DNA from: Pseudonocardia sp. N23
GTDB taxonomy: Bacteria; Actinomycetota; Actinomycetes; Mycobacteriales; Pseudonocardiaceae
Direction of reading: 5' to 3'
Assembly (NCBI RefSeq): GCF_002583555.1
Contig: NZ_BEGX01000114.1
Coordinates: 79,347-143,346, forward strand
DNA: 64,000 nt
Shown: piece by piece, positions 48,270 through 56,880 of the stretch
Layout of the letters: every line of letters starts with the position of its first letter
Numbering within the stretch: the first letter of the stretch is position 1
Position numbers and translations under genes: made by a program
The notes under the pieces: model-generated
The model's input: the letters and a program-made list of their open reading frames with translations, nothing else
Told to the model about the DNA's origin: nothing
The model's database searches: none

Positions 48270-49109
48270 ATGAGGCTGTACCGGCTCGCGGACGGGATCG
48301 CCCGCGCCGACGGCGACGATGGGCTCGCCGTCCTCGACCTCCCGCACCCCGACGTCGGCGCCCTGGTGAGCGACGGTGTCGATCCCGCGACAGCCCCTGT
48401 GCGCGAACGCATCCCCCTCGCCGCAGCCGCGCTGCGCTCCCCTGTCACGCACCCCGGACAGCTCGTCCTGCACGGGCTGGTCTACGCCGACCACGTCGTC
48501 GAGGCGGGTCAGCCCCGGCCGGCGGCACCGACGTTCCTGCCCGCCCCCGGCGGCGACCTCGACGACCCCGGCGCCCCGATCCGGCTGCCCGCCGACCCGG
48601 ACGCCCGCGTCGACTACGAGGGCGAGATCGCCGTCGTGATCGGCCGCACTGCCGCCGACCTCGACCCGGCGGCGGCGTGGGACGCGATCGCCGGTCTCAC
48701 GATCGTCGACGACGTCTCCGAACGCACCGAACAGATGCGCGCCATGGCCGCCCAGCCCTGGGACGTCGTCGCGCTGGCCCACGCCAAGCGGCATCCGACG
48801 TTCAAGCCCACCGGCCCGTGCCTGGTCACCGCCGACGAGTTCGACCGCGACCCCGACCTGCGGATCCGCACCCTCCTCAACGGAGTCGCCGTCCAGGACG
48901 ACCGGACCTCGAACATGATCTTCACGATCTCCGAGATCGTCGCCGCCGTGTCCCGGCGGATCCCACTCGGCCCCGGCGACCTGATCTGCACCGGTACCCC
49001 GGCCGGTGTCGCGCTGGCGACGGGCCGCTACCTGCAGGCGGGCGACGTCGTGACCGTCGAGGTCGAGCGGCTGGGGACGCTCACCAACCCTGTCGTGGCG
49101 CCCCGATGA
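48270..49109 (+). CDS. Fumarylacetoacetate hydrolase family protein
   Basis: A 279-residue FAH-family hydrolase or decarboxylase. It has RVDYEGEIAVVIGR with the metal-binding Glu residues, DDVSERTEQM, KRHPTFKPTGPCLVTADEFD with the catalytic region, ISEIVAAVSRRIPLGPGDLI and CTGTPAGVALATG. Such enzymes cleave acylpyruvates or hydrate 2-oxodienoates after ring cleavage. It is the first gene of a three-gene operon under the TetR-type palindrome, with stop overlapping the next ATG. Confidence 0.9.
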   Translation: MRLYRLADGIARADGDDGLAVLDLPHPDVGALVSDGVDPATAPVRERIPLAAAALRSPVTHPGQLVLHGLVYADHVVEAGQPRPAAPTFLPAPGGDLDDPGAPIRLPADPDARVDYEGEIAVVIGRTAADLDPAAAWDAIAGLTIVDDVSERTEQMRAMAAQPWDVVALAHAKRHPTFKPTGPCLVTADEFDRDPDLRIRTLLNGVAVQDDRTSNMIFTISEIVAAVSRRIPLGPGDLICTGTPAGVALATGRYLQAGDVVTVEVERLGTLTNPVVAPR

Positions 49110-49561
49110 CCGACGATCTCGCCGCCCTCGCCGACACGATCTTCCCCGCGACCGACGGGCTCGGGTCCGCGAGCGACCTCGGTGCGGTCGACTACGTCCG
49201 AGCCACCCTCGACGGCCCGCTCGGGCGCGGCGAGCACTGTTACGCCGCGGGGCCACACCGGTCGCCCGACCACGGCGGCCACGGCTGGCAGTGGGCGGAC
49301 ACACCCGCGCAGGGCCTCGCGCACCTGCTCACGATGCTCGCCGACGCCGCCGGCGGACCGCTGTGCACCCTCGACGACACTGCCCGCACCGCCCTGCTCA
49401 CCGACCTCGACGAGGGACGCATCGGCGATCCGCTCGCCCGCGCCGCGTTCGCGCTGCTCTGCACCTGGGTGCTGGAGGGCGCCCTCTCCGATCCGCGCCA
49501 CGGCGGCAACGCGGGTGGCGCGGCCTGGCGCTGGATCGGCTACGCGGGTGGCGTGCGATGA
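49106..49561 (+). CDS. Gluconate 2-dehydrogenase subunit 3-like protein
   Basis: A 151-residue protein directly before, and overlapping, a GMC-type flavoprotein gene. ALADTIFPATDGLGSASDLG at the start and the C-terminal WVLEGALSDPRHGGNAGGAA with WRWIGYAGG match the small subunit (subunit 3) of gluconate 2-dehydrogenase-like membrane complexes, where DPxYGGN-type motifs are conserved. No Tat signal is visible, unlike in many homologues, so the complex here may be cytosolic. It probably chaperones or stabilises the flavoprotein. Confidence 0.82.
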   Translation: MTDDLAALADTIFPATDGLGSASDLGAVDYVRATLDGPLGRGEHCYAAGPHRSPDHGGHGWQWADTPAQGLAHLLTMLADAAGGPLCTLDDTARTALLTDLDEGRIGDPLARAAFALLCTWVLEGALSDPRHGGNAGGAAWRWIGYAGGVR

Positions 49562-51261
49562 CCCGCGAGCACCCCGGGACCGACGTCGTGGTCGTCGGGT
49601 GCGGGTGGGTCGGCGGCATCGTGGCGGCGGAGCTCACCAAGGCGGGTGCCGACGTCGTCGTCCTGGAGCGCGGGCCCTGGCGTGACCGCGAGGCCGTCGC
49701 AGGCAGCCATGACGAGATGCTCCCGCGCCGGCTCGTCCACACCCAGGACACCGCCGTCGACACCTGGACGTTGCGCCACGACGGGTCCGAGCCCGCGCTG
49801 CCGATCCGCCGTGCCGGAGCGTGGACACCAGGGACGGGCGTCGGCGGCTCCAGCATGCTCTACGGCGGTGTGCTGCAACGGTTGCAGCCGCACGACTTCG
49901 TCGCCCGCAGCGCACTGACCGGGCGCTACGGCGCCGACGCGATCCCCGCCGACTCCACGCTCGCCGACTGGGGCATCACCTACGACGACCTCGCCCCCGA
50001 CTACGACCGTTTCGAGCTCATGGCCGGGGTGTCGGGACGCGCCGGCGCCAACCCCTTCGAGGGCCCGCGCTCCGGCGAGTACCCGATGCCGCCGCTGCCC
50101 CCGACACCCGGGCCGACCCTGTTCGCCGAGGCCGCACGCCGTCTCGGGATGCACCCGTTCCCCGTCCCCAACGGCACGCTCCCCCTGCCCTACACCAACC
50201 CCGACGGCGTCTCCCGTCCCGCGTGCACCCGCTGCGGCTACTGCATCGGCACCCCCTGCGAGATCGGCGCGAAGGCCGACGCACTCGCCACCGTGCTGCC
50301 CGTCGCGTTCCGGTCGGGCCGCATGGACCTGCGCTGCGACTCCACCGTGTTCCGGGTGACCCACCGCGACGGCCGCGCCGACGGCGTCCTCTACCGCGAC
50401 GCCGACGGCGAGGTGCACCACCAGCGCGGCCGGGTCGTCGTGCTCGCCGGGTACACGTTCACCAACGTCCGGCTCCTGCTGCTGTCGAGGCTCGGCACGC
50501 CCTACGACCCGGCGACCGGCACCGGCACCGTCGGGGCCAACTACTCCTACAACCTGCTGACGACGGGCGCCGCCTTCTTCGCCGACCGCCGCATCGCGAG
50601 CCACATCGGCGCGGGCGGGGCGGCCGAGTACGTCGCGGACCTCAACGCCGACAACGTCGACCACACCGGACTGGGGTTCGTCGGCGGCGGCCTGCTGTGG
50701 TCGGCGGCGCACGTCACCGGGCCGATCGGCGGCGCGATCCTGCCGCCCGGCACCCCGCGCTGGGGCACGGGGTTCACCCGGGCGCTGCGGCAGTGGCACG
50801 ACCGCGTCGTCCTCGGGGTGGGTCACGGCGAGGTGCTCCCCTACCGCGACCACACGATCGACCTCGACCCGGTCTACCGCGACGCCTGGGGAGACCCTTT
50901 GGCGCGCATCACCTTCGACTGGAAACCCAACGAGCGGGCCCTGCACCGCTTCCTCGGCTCCCGGCTGTCGGAGGTCCTCCACGAGATGGCCCCCACCCTC
51001 GTCTCCGAACCGTCGGACCTCGAACCGCACTTCGACACCACCCGCTACCAGAGCACTCACAACACCGGCGGCGCGATCATGGGTGACGACCCGGCCAGGT
51101 CCACTGTGGACACCCGGATGCGCATGTGGGAGAACGAGAACGTGTGGGTCGTCGGCGGCTCGGCGTTCCCGCAGAGCGCCGGCACCGGACCCACCGCGAC
51201 GATCTGCGCGCTGGCCTACCGCGCCTCCGACGCGATCCGTGAGCACCTCGGAGCGGCCTAG
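49558..51261 (+). CDS. GMC-family oxidoreductase (gluconate dehydrogenase large-subunit type)
   Basis: A 567-residue flavoprotein. The FAD site is VVVVGCGWVGGIVAAELTKA, then VLERGPWRD and TPGTGVGGSSMLYGGVLQR. A cysteine cluster CTRCGYCIGTPC (about 220-231) recalls the Cys motif seen in this subfamily. The C-terminal block has STHNTGGAIMGDDP with the active-site His, and GGSAFPQSAGTGPTATICAL. It would oxidise an alcohol and pass electrons to a quinone or cytochrome, but no cytochrome c subunit gene follows. It is part of the TetR-palindrome regulon. Confidence 0.9.
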   Translation: MTREHPGTDVVVVGCGWVGGIVAAELTKAGADVVVLERGPWRDREAVAGSHDEMLPRRLVHTQDTAVDTWTLRHDGSEPALPIRRAGAWTPGTGVGGSSMLYGGVLQRLQPHDFVARSALTGRYGADAIPADSTLADWGITYDDLAPDYDRFELMAGVSGRAGANPFEGPRSGEYPMPPLPPTPGPTLFAEAARRLGMHPFPVPNGTLPLPYTNPDGVSRPACTRCGYCIGTPCEIGAKADALATVLPVAFRSGRMDLRCDSTVFRVTHRDGRADGVLYRDADGEVHHQRGRVVVLAGYTFTNVRLLLLSRLGTPYDPATGTGTVGANYSYNLLTTGAAFFADRRIASHIGAGGAAEYVADLNADNVDHTGLGFVGGGLLWSAAHVTGPIGGAILPPGTPRWGTGFTRALRQWHDRVVLGVGHGEVLPYRDHTIDLDPVYRDAWGDPLARITFDWKPNERALHRFLGSRLSEVLHEMAPTLVSEPSDLEPHFDTTRYQSTHNTGGAIMGDDPARSTVDTRMRMWENENVWVVGGSAFPQSAGTGPTATICALAYRASDAIREHLGAA

Positions 51262-51333
51262 ACCGGACCTCCGGTCTGCGCCGCTCGTCCTCGGCGTCGC
51301 GACCACTTTCCTCCACCCGACGGGGAGGTCGGG

Positions 51334-51510
51334 ATGAGTGCCGACGGGTCAGCGGCGATGACGGCCACCACGCTCGCCGACCTCGCCACGGTGACCGCCG
51401 ACCTGCAGGGCACACCGCCGCCGCCCGGCGGGGGTCGCGCGCCTGGATCGCCCACCATCACCGCGACGCTCCGCGGCGAGATCGTGAAGGTCTCGACCGT
51501 CGACGGCTGA
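51334..51510 (+). CDS. Small hypothetical protein (58 residues)
   Basis: An ATG with GGGGAGG 7 nt upstream opens a 58-codon frame with no recognised domain. It is Thr/Ala-rich with a central PPPPGGGRAPGSP linker and ends TATLRGEIVKVSTVDG. It lies between the GMC gene and the converging maleylpyruvate isomerase-like gene. The ribosome site is good, but the length gives little coding evidence. Confidence 0.4.
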   Translation: MSADGSAAMTATTLADLATVTADLQGTPPPPGGGRAPGSPTITATLRGEIVKVSTVDG

Positions 51511-51516
51511 CCCGCG

Positions 51517-52179
51517 TCACACCGGGCCGAGGCGCGCCGCGACGACGTCGACACCCGGGCCCTCCAGCCCTGCCAACCCGGCGCGACGACCCGACGCGAC
51601 CAGCAGCAGGTCGACGTCCGACCCGCGTACCTCCGCGCCCTCACCGTGGGTCCAGCCGGAGTCCGACGACACGAGCCGCACCCCCGCCAGCCGCTTCGGC
51701 CCGCCCATCAGCTTGTTGTCCGCGACGTGGGCGAGGCTCGCCGTCACCACCTCCGGCGGTGAGGCGTACGCGAGGCCGAGCGGCCGCGAGATGTCCTGCC
51801 CGTGGATGACGAGGTCCATCAGCGGGTCCATCGGTCCGCTGCCCGGGAACCGGCGCGACGACTCCGCGCTCTCCCGCAGCTGCGCGACCAGCTGCTCGGT
51901 GGTGAACGCCGACGCCCGCCGGGCAGCGAGGTCGACCTCCATCCGGTCGAACGACCCGCGGGCCCGCACCGCGGCGCGCAGCACCAGCGGCACGGTCAGC
52001 CGGGTGGTCGTCGTGAGGTGGGCGACGACGTCGCGCACCGTCCACTCCGTACACAACGACCGGGTCGCGAGCTGGCCGCCACCGAGGGTGGCGACGTGGT
52101 CGGCGAGGCGACGGCGCTCCGCGGCCACCGCCGCGTCGACGACGTCACGGGACAGCAGGGGCGAGGATGCGGGGCTCAT
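51517..52179 (-). CDS. Maleylpyruvate isomerase/DinB-superfamily protein (TIGR03083 type)
   Basis: A 220-residue member of the actinobacterial mycothiol-dependent maleylpyruvate isomerase-like family. CTEWTVRDVVAHLTTTTRL is the characteristic motif with a metal-binding His, PMDPLMDLVIHGQDISRPLG supplies the second and third ligands, and the C-terminal part carries the SCP2-like fold. Family members use mycothiol as a cofactor for isomerisation or detoxification. Nothing in the neighbourhood fixes its substrate. Confidence 0.85.
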   Translation of the reverse strand: MSPASSPLLSRDVVDAAVAAERRRLADHVATLGGGQLATRSLCTEWTVRDVVAHLTTTTRLTVPLVLRAAVRARGSFDRMEVDLAARRASAFTTEQLVAQLRESAESSRRFPGSGPMDPLMDLVIHGQDISRPLGLAYASPPEVVTASLAHVADNKLMGGPKRLAGVRLVSSDSGWTHGEGAEVRGSDVDLLLVASGRRAGLAGLEGPGVDVVAARLGPV

Positions 52180-52322
52180 GTCCGGTACGACCGTTCCGAT
52201 CCCGGAAAGTCATCAGCCCCGCTCCCCGACGACTTCACCCATACGGCACGGGCGATGATCGGTACCGTATGTGTCCTGAGTCTCACCCGTCCGGTCGACC
52301 CTCCAGCAGAGGAGCCGCGCCC

Positions 52323-52535
52323 ATGGACCATTTCCTCCACCAGCTCACGACCGGCGAAGCCCTGATGGTGTTCGGGGTGATCCCGCTGGCGCTGTGCGTC
52401 GTCATCATCGCGGGCACCGTTCTCGGCCTGCACCACTCGCACGCGTTCCGGACGACCGCCGACGGCGACCTCGCCGAACCACTCCTCGGGTGCCCGACGG
52501 AGCCGCACGCCGACACGGAGCGCTTCGACCACTGA
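52323..52535 (+). CDS. Small membrane protein (70 residues)
   Basis: GAGGAG lies before the ATG. One hydrophobic helix, EALMVFGVIPLALCVVIIAG to TVLGLHH, spans about residues 12-36; the tail is acidic and hydrophilic. No family recognised. A hairpin follows before the next gene. Confidence 0.65.
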   Translation: MDHFLHQLTTGEALMVFGVIPLALCVVIIAGTVLGLHHSHAFRTTADGDLAEPLLGCPTEPHADTERFDH

Positions 52536-52557
52536 GAGGGCGAAACCGGGCATATCC

Positions 52558-52579
52558 TCAGCCTGTCACGAAAGGCTGA
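52558..52579 (+). promoter_or_regulatory. Hairpin covering the ribosome site of the DUF998 gene
   Basis: TCAGCCT (52558-52564) pairs with AGGCTGA (52573-52579). The right arm overlaps the AAAGG ribosome site and ends one base before the ATG at 52581. It could limit translation, or be the terminator of the preceding gene. Confidence 0.4.
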
Positions 52580-52580
52580 T

Positions 52581-53180
52581 ATGTCTGCTTCGCACGGGTC
52601 TGCGACGACCGTCCTGCTGGTGGTCACGATCGTCGCGGCGGTCGTGGACCTGGTCGTCCTCGCGGTGTTCCATGTCGCGCGCCCGGACGTCGACCCCGTC
52701 ACCCGTCCCACCAGCGAGTACACCCTCGGGACGTTCGGGGTGGTGGCGAGCGGCGCGACGGCGTTCGTCGGCCTCGGCGCGCTGGCGCTGGCCTGGGCCG
52801 TCCGTGAGCAGGCCGGGCCGGCGGCGCTCGTGCTCGCGGTCTTCGGCGCAGTGAAGGTGCCGCAGGCGTTCTTCCCGATCGACCCGCTCGGCGCGCTGTC
52901 GACGACGGGGCTGGTGCACGACGTCCTGGGCACGATCGCGTTCTTCGCGCTGCCGCTGGCGGCAGTCCTCGGGATCCGCGCGTTCGTGCCGGGACGGCGG
53001 TGGGCCGTGGGCGGGGCGGTGGCGCTCGTCGGCGCCGTCGTGGCCGTGCTCGCGGCCGACCTGCACGGGGCGTTCGGAGTCGCCGAGCGCGTCTACCTCG
53101 TCGGCTGCTCGCTGTGGATGCTCGCCGCCGCCGCGGTGAGCCTCGCGAACCCGCCCGGCCGCGCCGCGCGCATGTCGTGA
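52581..53180 (+). CDS. DUF998 family membrane protein
   Basis: A 199-residue integral membrane protein with about six helices, beginning ATTVLLVVTIVAAVVDLVVL. The segments RPTSEYTLGTFGVVASGATAFV, VKVPQAFFPIDPLGALSTTG and LVHDVLGTIAFFALPLAAVL match DUF998, whose conserved Asp-Pro and His lie between helices. Function unknown. It starts behind a short hairpin. Confidence 0.82.
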   Translation: MSASHGSATTVLLVVTIVAAVVDLVVLAVFHVARPDVDPVTRPTSEYTLGTFGVVASGATAFVGLGALALAWAVREQAGPAALVLAVFGAVKVPQAFFPIDPLGALSTTGLVHDVLGTIAFFALPLAAVLGIRAFVPGRRWAVGGAVALVGAVVAVLAADLHGAFGVAERVYLVGCSLWMLAAAAVSLANPPGRAARMS

Positions 53181-53223
53181 CCGGCGCCGATGAGTTCGGC
53201 AGGGCCGCGCGGTCCACCCCTGC

Positions 53224-53778
53224 ATGGGCACCCTGAGCTACACGATGACCATGTCGCTCGACGGCTACATCGAGGACCCGACCGGCAGCTTCATGTTCGC
53301 CGAGCCGGACGACGAGCTGCACCGCTTCGCGAACCGGCAGACCCGTGAGACGGCGGCGATGCTGCTCGGCCGCGGCCTCTACGAGGTCATGGAGGAGTTC
53401 TGGACGGCGCCGGAGCGCGCCGACGGCGGCGAGGTGGAGGCGGAGTTCGCCCGCGAGTACGCCGCGACACCCCGGATCGTGTTCTCCGACTCGCTGGAGT
53501 CGGTCCCGCCCGGCTGCCGGCTGGTGCGCCGCGCGGACGCGTTCGACGAGGTCGTCCGGCTCAAGAAGGAGATCGAGGGCGACCTGTCCGTCGGCGGGGC
53601 CGCGCTGGCCGCGTCGCTGGTCGACCTGATCGACGAGTTCCGGCCCAACGTGGTCCCGGCCGTCACAGGCGGCGGCAAGCCCTACTTCCCACTCGGCGCC
53701 GACCTGCGGCTGCGGCTGGTCGAGCAGCGCACCTTCGGCAGCGGAGCCGTCTGTCTGCGGTACGCGCGGGCAAGCTGA
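53224..53778 (+). CDS. RibD C-terminal/dihydrofolate reductase-like protein
   Basis: A 184-residue protein of the RibD_C fold common in actinobacteria. It has LSYTMTMSLDGYIEDPTGSF, AAMLLGRGLYEVMEEFW, RIVFSDSLESVPPGCRLV and DLSVGGAALAASLVDLIDEF. Members are NADPH-dependent reductases of unknown substrate. It follows the DUF998 gene by 43 bp, possibly in the same transcript. Confidence 0.88.
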   Translation: MGTLSYTMTMSLDGYIEDPTGSFMFAEPDDELHRFANRQTRETAAMLLGRGLYEVMEEFWTAPERADGGEVEAEFAREYAATPRIVFSDSLESVPPGCRLVRRADAFDEVVRLKKEIEGDLSVGGAALAASLVDLIDEFRPNVVPAVTGGGKPYFPLGADLRLRLVEQRTFGSGAVCLRYARAS

Positions 53779-53902
53779 CCGGGCGGCGCGGCAGGACCGT
53801 TCGCGGCCGGTCTCCCCCGGCCGATCCCCCCGACGCGGCTGACCCTCACCCGGCAGGCCTGGCAGCATGCCTGTCAAAATCGACGAGAAAGGGGCGCCCG
53901 AC

Positions 53903-55174
53903 ATGAGTGCCTACAACGCAGTACTGGCGCGGAATCCGAGGCAGGCGCCGACGCCGATCGGTCCGTACTCCCAGTCCGTGGCCTTCTCCCACTACAACAA
54001 CATCTCGGCCCAGCTGCCGATCGACCCGGCGACCGGCAAGATCGTGTCGGGCGGCGTGACGGAGCAGGCCAAGCAGGTCCTCGCGAACATCCGGGCCGTC
54101 GTCGAGGGGATCGACCACGTCATGGACGACGTGGTCCGGCTGTCGGTGTTCGTCACCGACATCGCCGACGCCGATGTCGTCGACTCGGTGATCGCGGCCT
54201 CCTTCTTCGGCTACGTCCCCACCCGCACGACGGTCGCCGTCGCCGCGCTCCCGCTCGGTGCCGCGGTGCAGATCGACGCGCTCCTCACCCACGGCGAGGG
54301 CACGATCCCGAACGCCCCGCAGGCCGGTGACCTCGTCAAGACGGTCAACAACACCGACGACGCGCCGCAGAGCCCGGACTCCTCGCAGATCGTCGCCTTC
54401 TCGCACTACAGCAACATCACCGCGCAGCTCCCGATCGACCCGGCGACGGGCAGGCTGGTGGCCGGCGGCGTCGCCGAGCAGACCGCGCAGGCCCTGGCCA
54501 ACGTCTGGGCCATACTGCTGGGCATCGACGTTCCCCTGGACGACATCGTCCGGGTCACGATCTTCGTCACCGATCTCAGGGACATCGACGCGGTGGACGC
54601 GGTCTACTCCACCTTCTTCCCGGACACGGCCATCGCCCGCGCCGTGGGTTACCTCCCGGCCCGGACCGTGGTGGAGGCCTCGGCCCTGCCCCTGGGTGCC
54701 CGCGTGCAGATCGAGGCGGTCGTCTCGCACGGCGACGGCACGCCGCCGCAGGCCGTGGAGGACCGGCACGGGATCGTCATCCGGGCCAACAACACCGACA
54801 AGGCGCCCCGCAGCCCGCTGTCGACGCAGACCGTCGCCTTCTCGCACTACAACCACATCTCCGCCCAGCAGGGCGTCAACGCGGCGACCGGCACGCTCGT
54901 CTCCGGTGGCGTCACTGCCCAGGCGCGTCAGAGCCTCGCGAACATCAAGGCCATCGTGGAGAGCATCGGCCACTCGCTGGACGACGTCGTGAAGGTCAAC
55001 CTCTTCCTCACCGACATCGCCGACATCGCCGCCGTGGACGAGGTCTACTCCACGTTCTTCCCGGGTGGCGTGCCCGCCCGCAGGACCGTCGGTGTCTCCG
55101 CCCTGCCGGGCGGTGCCCTGATCCAGGTCGACGCCGTCGTCGCGAATGCCGAGGGAACCCCTCCGGCGAGGTAA
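53903..55174 (+). CDS. Triple RidA (YjgF/Rid) single-chain protein
   Basis: A 423-residue protein made of three consecutive Rid domains at about 1-135, 145-285 and 290-423. Each has an IGPYSQSVAFSHYNNISAQL-like start, a central SGGVTEQAKQVLANI-like helix, a DIADADVVD-like loop and the closing PTRTTVAVAALPLGAAVQID, PARTVVEASALPLGARVQIE and PARRTVGVSALPGGALIQVD. The Arg needed for imine hydrolysis is kept in all three. Rid proteins are normally separate about 130-residue chains that form trimers; this is a fused trimer. I prefer ATG 53903 (AAAGGGG upstream); 53867 is an alternative. Confidence 0.9.
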   Translation: MSAYNAVLARNPRQAPTPIGPYSQSVAFSHYNNISAQLPIDPATGKIVSGGVTEQAKQVLANIRAVVEGIDHVMDDVVRLSVFVTDIADADVVDSVIAASFFGYVPTRTTVAVAALPLGAAVQIDALLTHGEGTIPNAPQAGDLVKTVNNTDDAPQSPDSSQIVAFSHYSNITAQLPIDPATGRLVAGGVAEQTAQALANVWAILLGIDVPLDDIVRVTIFVTDLRDIDAVDAVYSTFFPDTAIARAVGYLPARTVVEASALPLGARVQIEAVVSHGDGTPPQAVEDRHGIVIRANNTDKAPRSPLSTQTVAFSHYNHISAQQGVNAATGTLVSGGVTAQARQSLANIKAIVESIGHSLDDVVKVNLFLTDIADIAAVDEVYSTFFPGGVPARRTVGVSALPGGALIQVDAVVANAEGTPPAR

Positions 55175-55216
55175 CCACGCCCCGAGCCCGTCCCCCGTGG
55201 CTGCTGCGATCTCGCC

Positions 55217-55760
55217 GGCCACGGGGGCGCGTCGGCTCGGGCCCCGGTCGCCTCGGCCGGCGCCGGGGTCAGACCGGCGAGGAAGACCACGCCGCCGCCC
55301 TGCACCCCGCGCAGCACCTGCCAGGTGCGCCTGCCCCTCGAGCTCGGTGCGCGACTCCGGGGAGCCGGGGTGGACGATGATCACGTCGGCGTCGATCGTC
55401 TCGAGCAGCTCGCCGCTGACCTCGCGGGCGTGTACGTGCTCGCGGGGTTCGCCGGCTCCCGCTTCAGCGCAGGCCCAGGTCTGCCAGGAAGCGGACGACC
55501 GGCGTCGTGGACAGGTCGACGGTGTCGGCCATGCCGGTGTCGAAGGTGGACCAGGTGAAGGCCTTCCCGGCGAACGACGGGTTCGCCGCGGCGGCCGCCT
55601 CGATCTTCGCGTCGGTGTCCGCCACGGGCCCTGATCCGTGGTCAAGAGCGCGTGACACAGCGATGCGCGTCCGGGCAGCCCTCGCCCGGACGCGCATCAT
55701 CACCGTCTCCCCCGCCGTGCCCCTCCCGGTGACCGGCACCCCCCACGGATGCCCGACCAC
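55217..55760 (-). pseudogene. Broken siderophore-type periplasmic-binding protein gene
   Basis: Pieces of an iron-siderophore binding protein lie in different frames. One frame reads NPSFAGKAFTWSTFDTGMAD and PVVRFLADLGLR, then meets a stop. Another reads ELLETIDADVIIVHPGSPES. A third reads MLRGVQGGGVVFLAGLTPAP. In order these are the middle and end of a FhuD/FecB-like domain. No signal peptide or start remains. It is a decayed gene with frameshifts, within a 616-bp gap. Confidence 0.65.
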
Positions 55761-55790
55761 CGGTCCTTCCCAGGACCCGAACAGTGTGGC

Positions 55791-56081
55791 TCAGTTGTAG
55801 GCGTAGTCGTCCTTGCCGCCGTAACCGCTGTCCCACTTGTCGTTGCAGTCCTCGTACTTGCCGTACTTGTCGTCGCAGTCGTCGTACTTCGAGTACGTGT
55901 CGTCGCAGTCGTCGTACTTCGAGTACTTGTCGTCGCAGTCGCTCCACTTGTCCTTGCCGCCGCCGTGGCCGCCGCCCCACTTGTCGTTGTCCCACTTGTC
56001 GTTCTTGCCGCCGTAGCCGCCGTCCCACTTGTCGTTGTCGTAATCGTCGCGGGACTTGGAGGGGCAGGTGCTCTTGAACAT
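55791..56081 (-). CDS. Cys/Asp/Tyr/Lys-rich repeat miniprotein
   Basis: A 96-residue protein starting at an ATG with AGGAG upstream. It is almost wholly made of repeats. The central part runs about 11 residues per unit, as DDCDDKYSKY, DDCDDTYSKY and DDCDDKYGKYEDCND. The flanks carry DKWDGGYGGKND and KWGGGHGGGKDKW. There is no signal peptide or membrane segment. Evenly spaced Cys-Asp-Asp clusters next to Tyr and Lys could bind metal or make an adhesive or structural polymer. I know no such family. The converging pseudogenes on both sides suggest a fast-evolving spot. Confidence 0.65.
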   Translation of the reverse strand: MFKSTCPSKSRDDYDNDKWDGGYGGKNDKWDNDKWGGGHGGGKDKWSDCDDKYSKYDDCDDTYSKYDDCDDKYGKYEDCNDKWDSGYGGKDDYAYN

Positions 56082-56245
56082 GTCGGGGGCTCCTTCTCGG
56101 TTTGTGTCGTTCCTTCGCTGAGAAGAACTTTGCCCGTTTGCTGCCACGATGTGGATCGAGCAGACCCCCGGACCGCCCGGGCCGACCCCCCGACCACGGG
56201 TGGGGTGAACCCCACCCCGAGGTTCCGCGGGCTGCACAGGCTGAC

Positions 56246-56830
56246 GTGGCGCAGTACGACCTCGTCGACCTCCGGCTGTTCCTGCACGTCGTGGCGGCCG
56301 GCTCGATCACTGCCGGGCCGGGCGGACGAACCTGAGCCTGCCGCCAGTGCGCGCATCCGAGCGCTGGAGCGGCACGCCGGGGTCGGGCTGCTGGTCAGGG
56401 GCAGGCGCGGGATCCGGCCCACTCCCGCGGGCACGGCACTGGCCCGGCACGCGCGGGAGGTGCTCGACCGGGCGGCACGCCTCGACGGGGCGATCGCCTC
56501 CTACGCCCGCCCGCTCGGGGCACCGCTGTCGCTGCTGGCGGGCAGCTCGGAGATGCACGACCTCGTCCCGCGGTCGGTGACGTCGTTCCTGCTGGCCCAC
56601 CCGGACGTCGACGTCGACGTCGCCGAGCACCCGATGGTCGGCCTGCAGGCCGGGGCACCACTGCAGGTCGCACTGGCGGCCGAGGTCGGGCCGTCGGCAC
56701 CGGACGCGCGGCACCGGACGCGGGCGATGGACCTGGGCACGGTCGTCACGCTCGCAGCGGCCGGGGCCGGGCTCGCGATCGTCCCGCGCCGGGCACAGCG
56801 CGGCACGACGTCGCCTCGATCAAGGACGGC
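56246..56830 (+). pseudogene. Broken LysR-family regulator gene
   Basis: GTG at 56246 opens with YDLVDLRLFLHVVAAGSITA, a LysR HTH start, then hits a frameshift. The next frame continues ASARIRALERHAGVGLLVRG and RRGIRPTPAGTALARHAREV. The effector domain is much shortened: LAHPDVDVDVAEHP is followed soon by TLAAAGAGLAIVPRRA. At least two frameshifts and an internal loss are present. Confidence 0.75.
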
Positions 56831-56880
56831 GCGCGGAGCGCGTTGCTACGGAAACACTGCGCGTACGAATCCTGAAATGA

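Noticed and set aside
55800..56060. CRISPR-like array in the short repeats
   Set aside because: The repeats are about 33 bp, contiguous, in frame and encode regular residues; there are no spacers.
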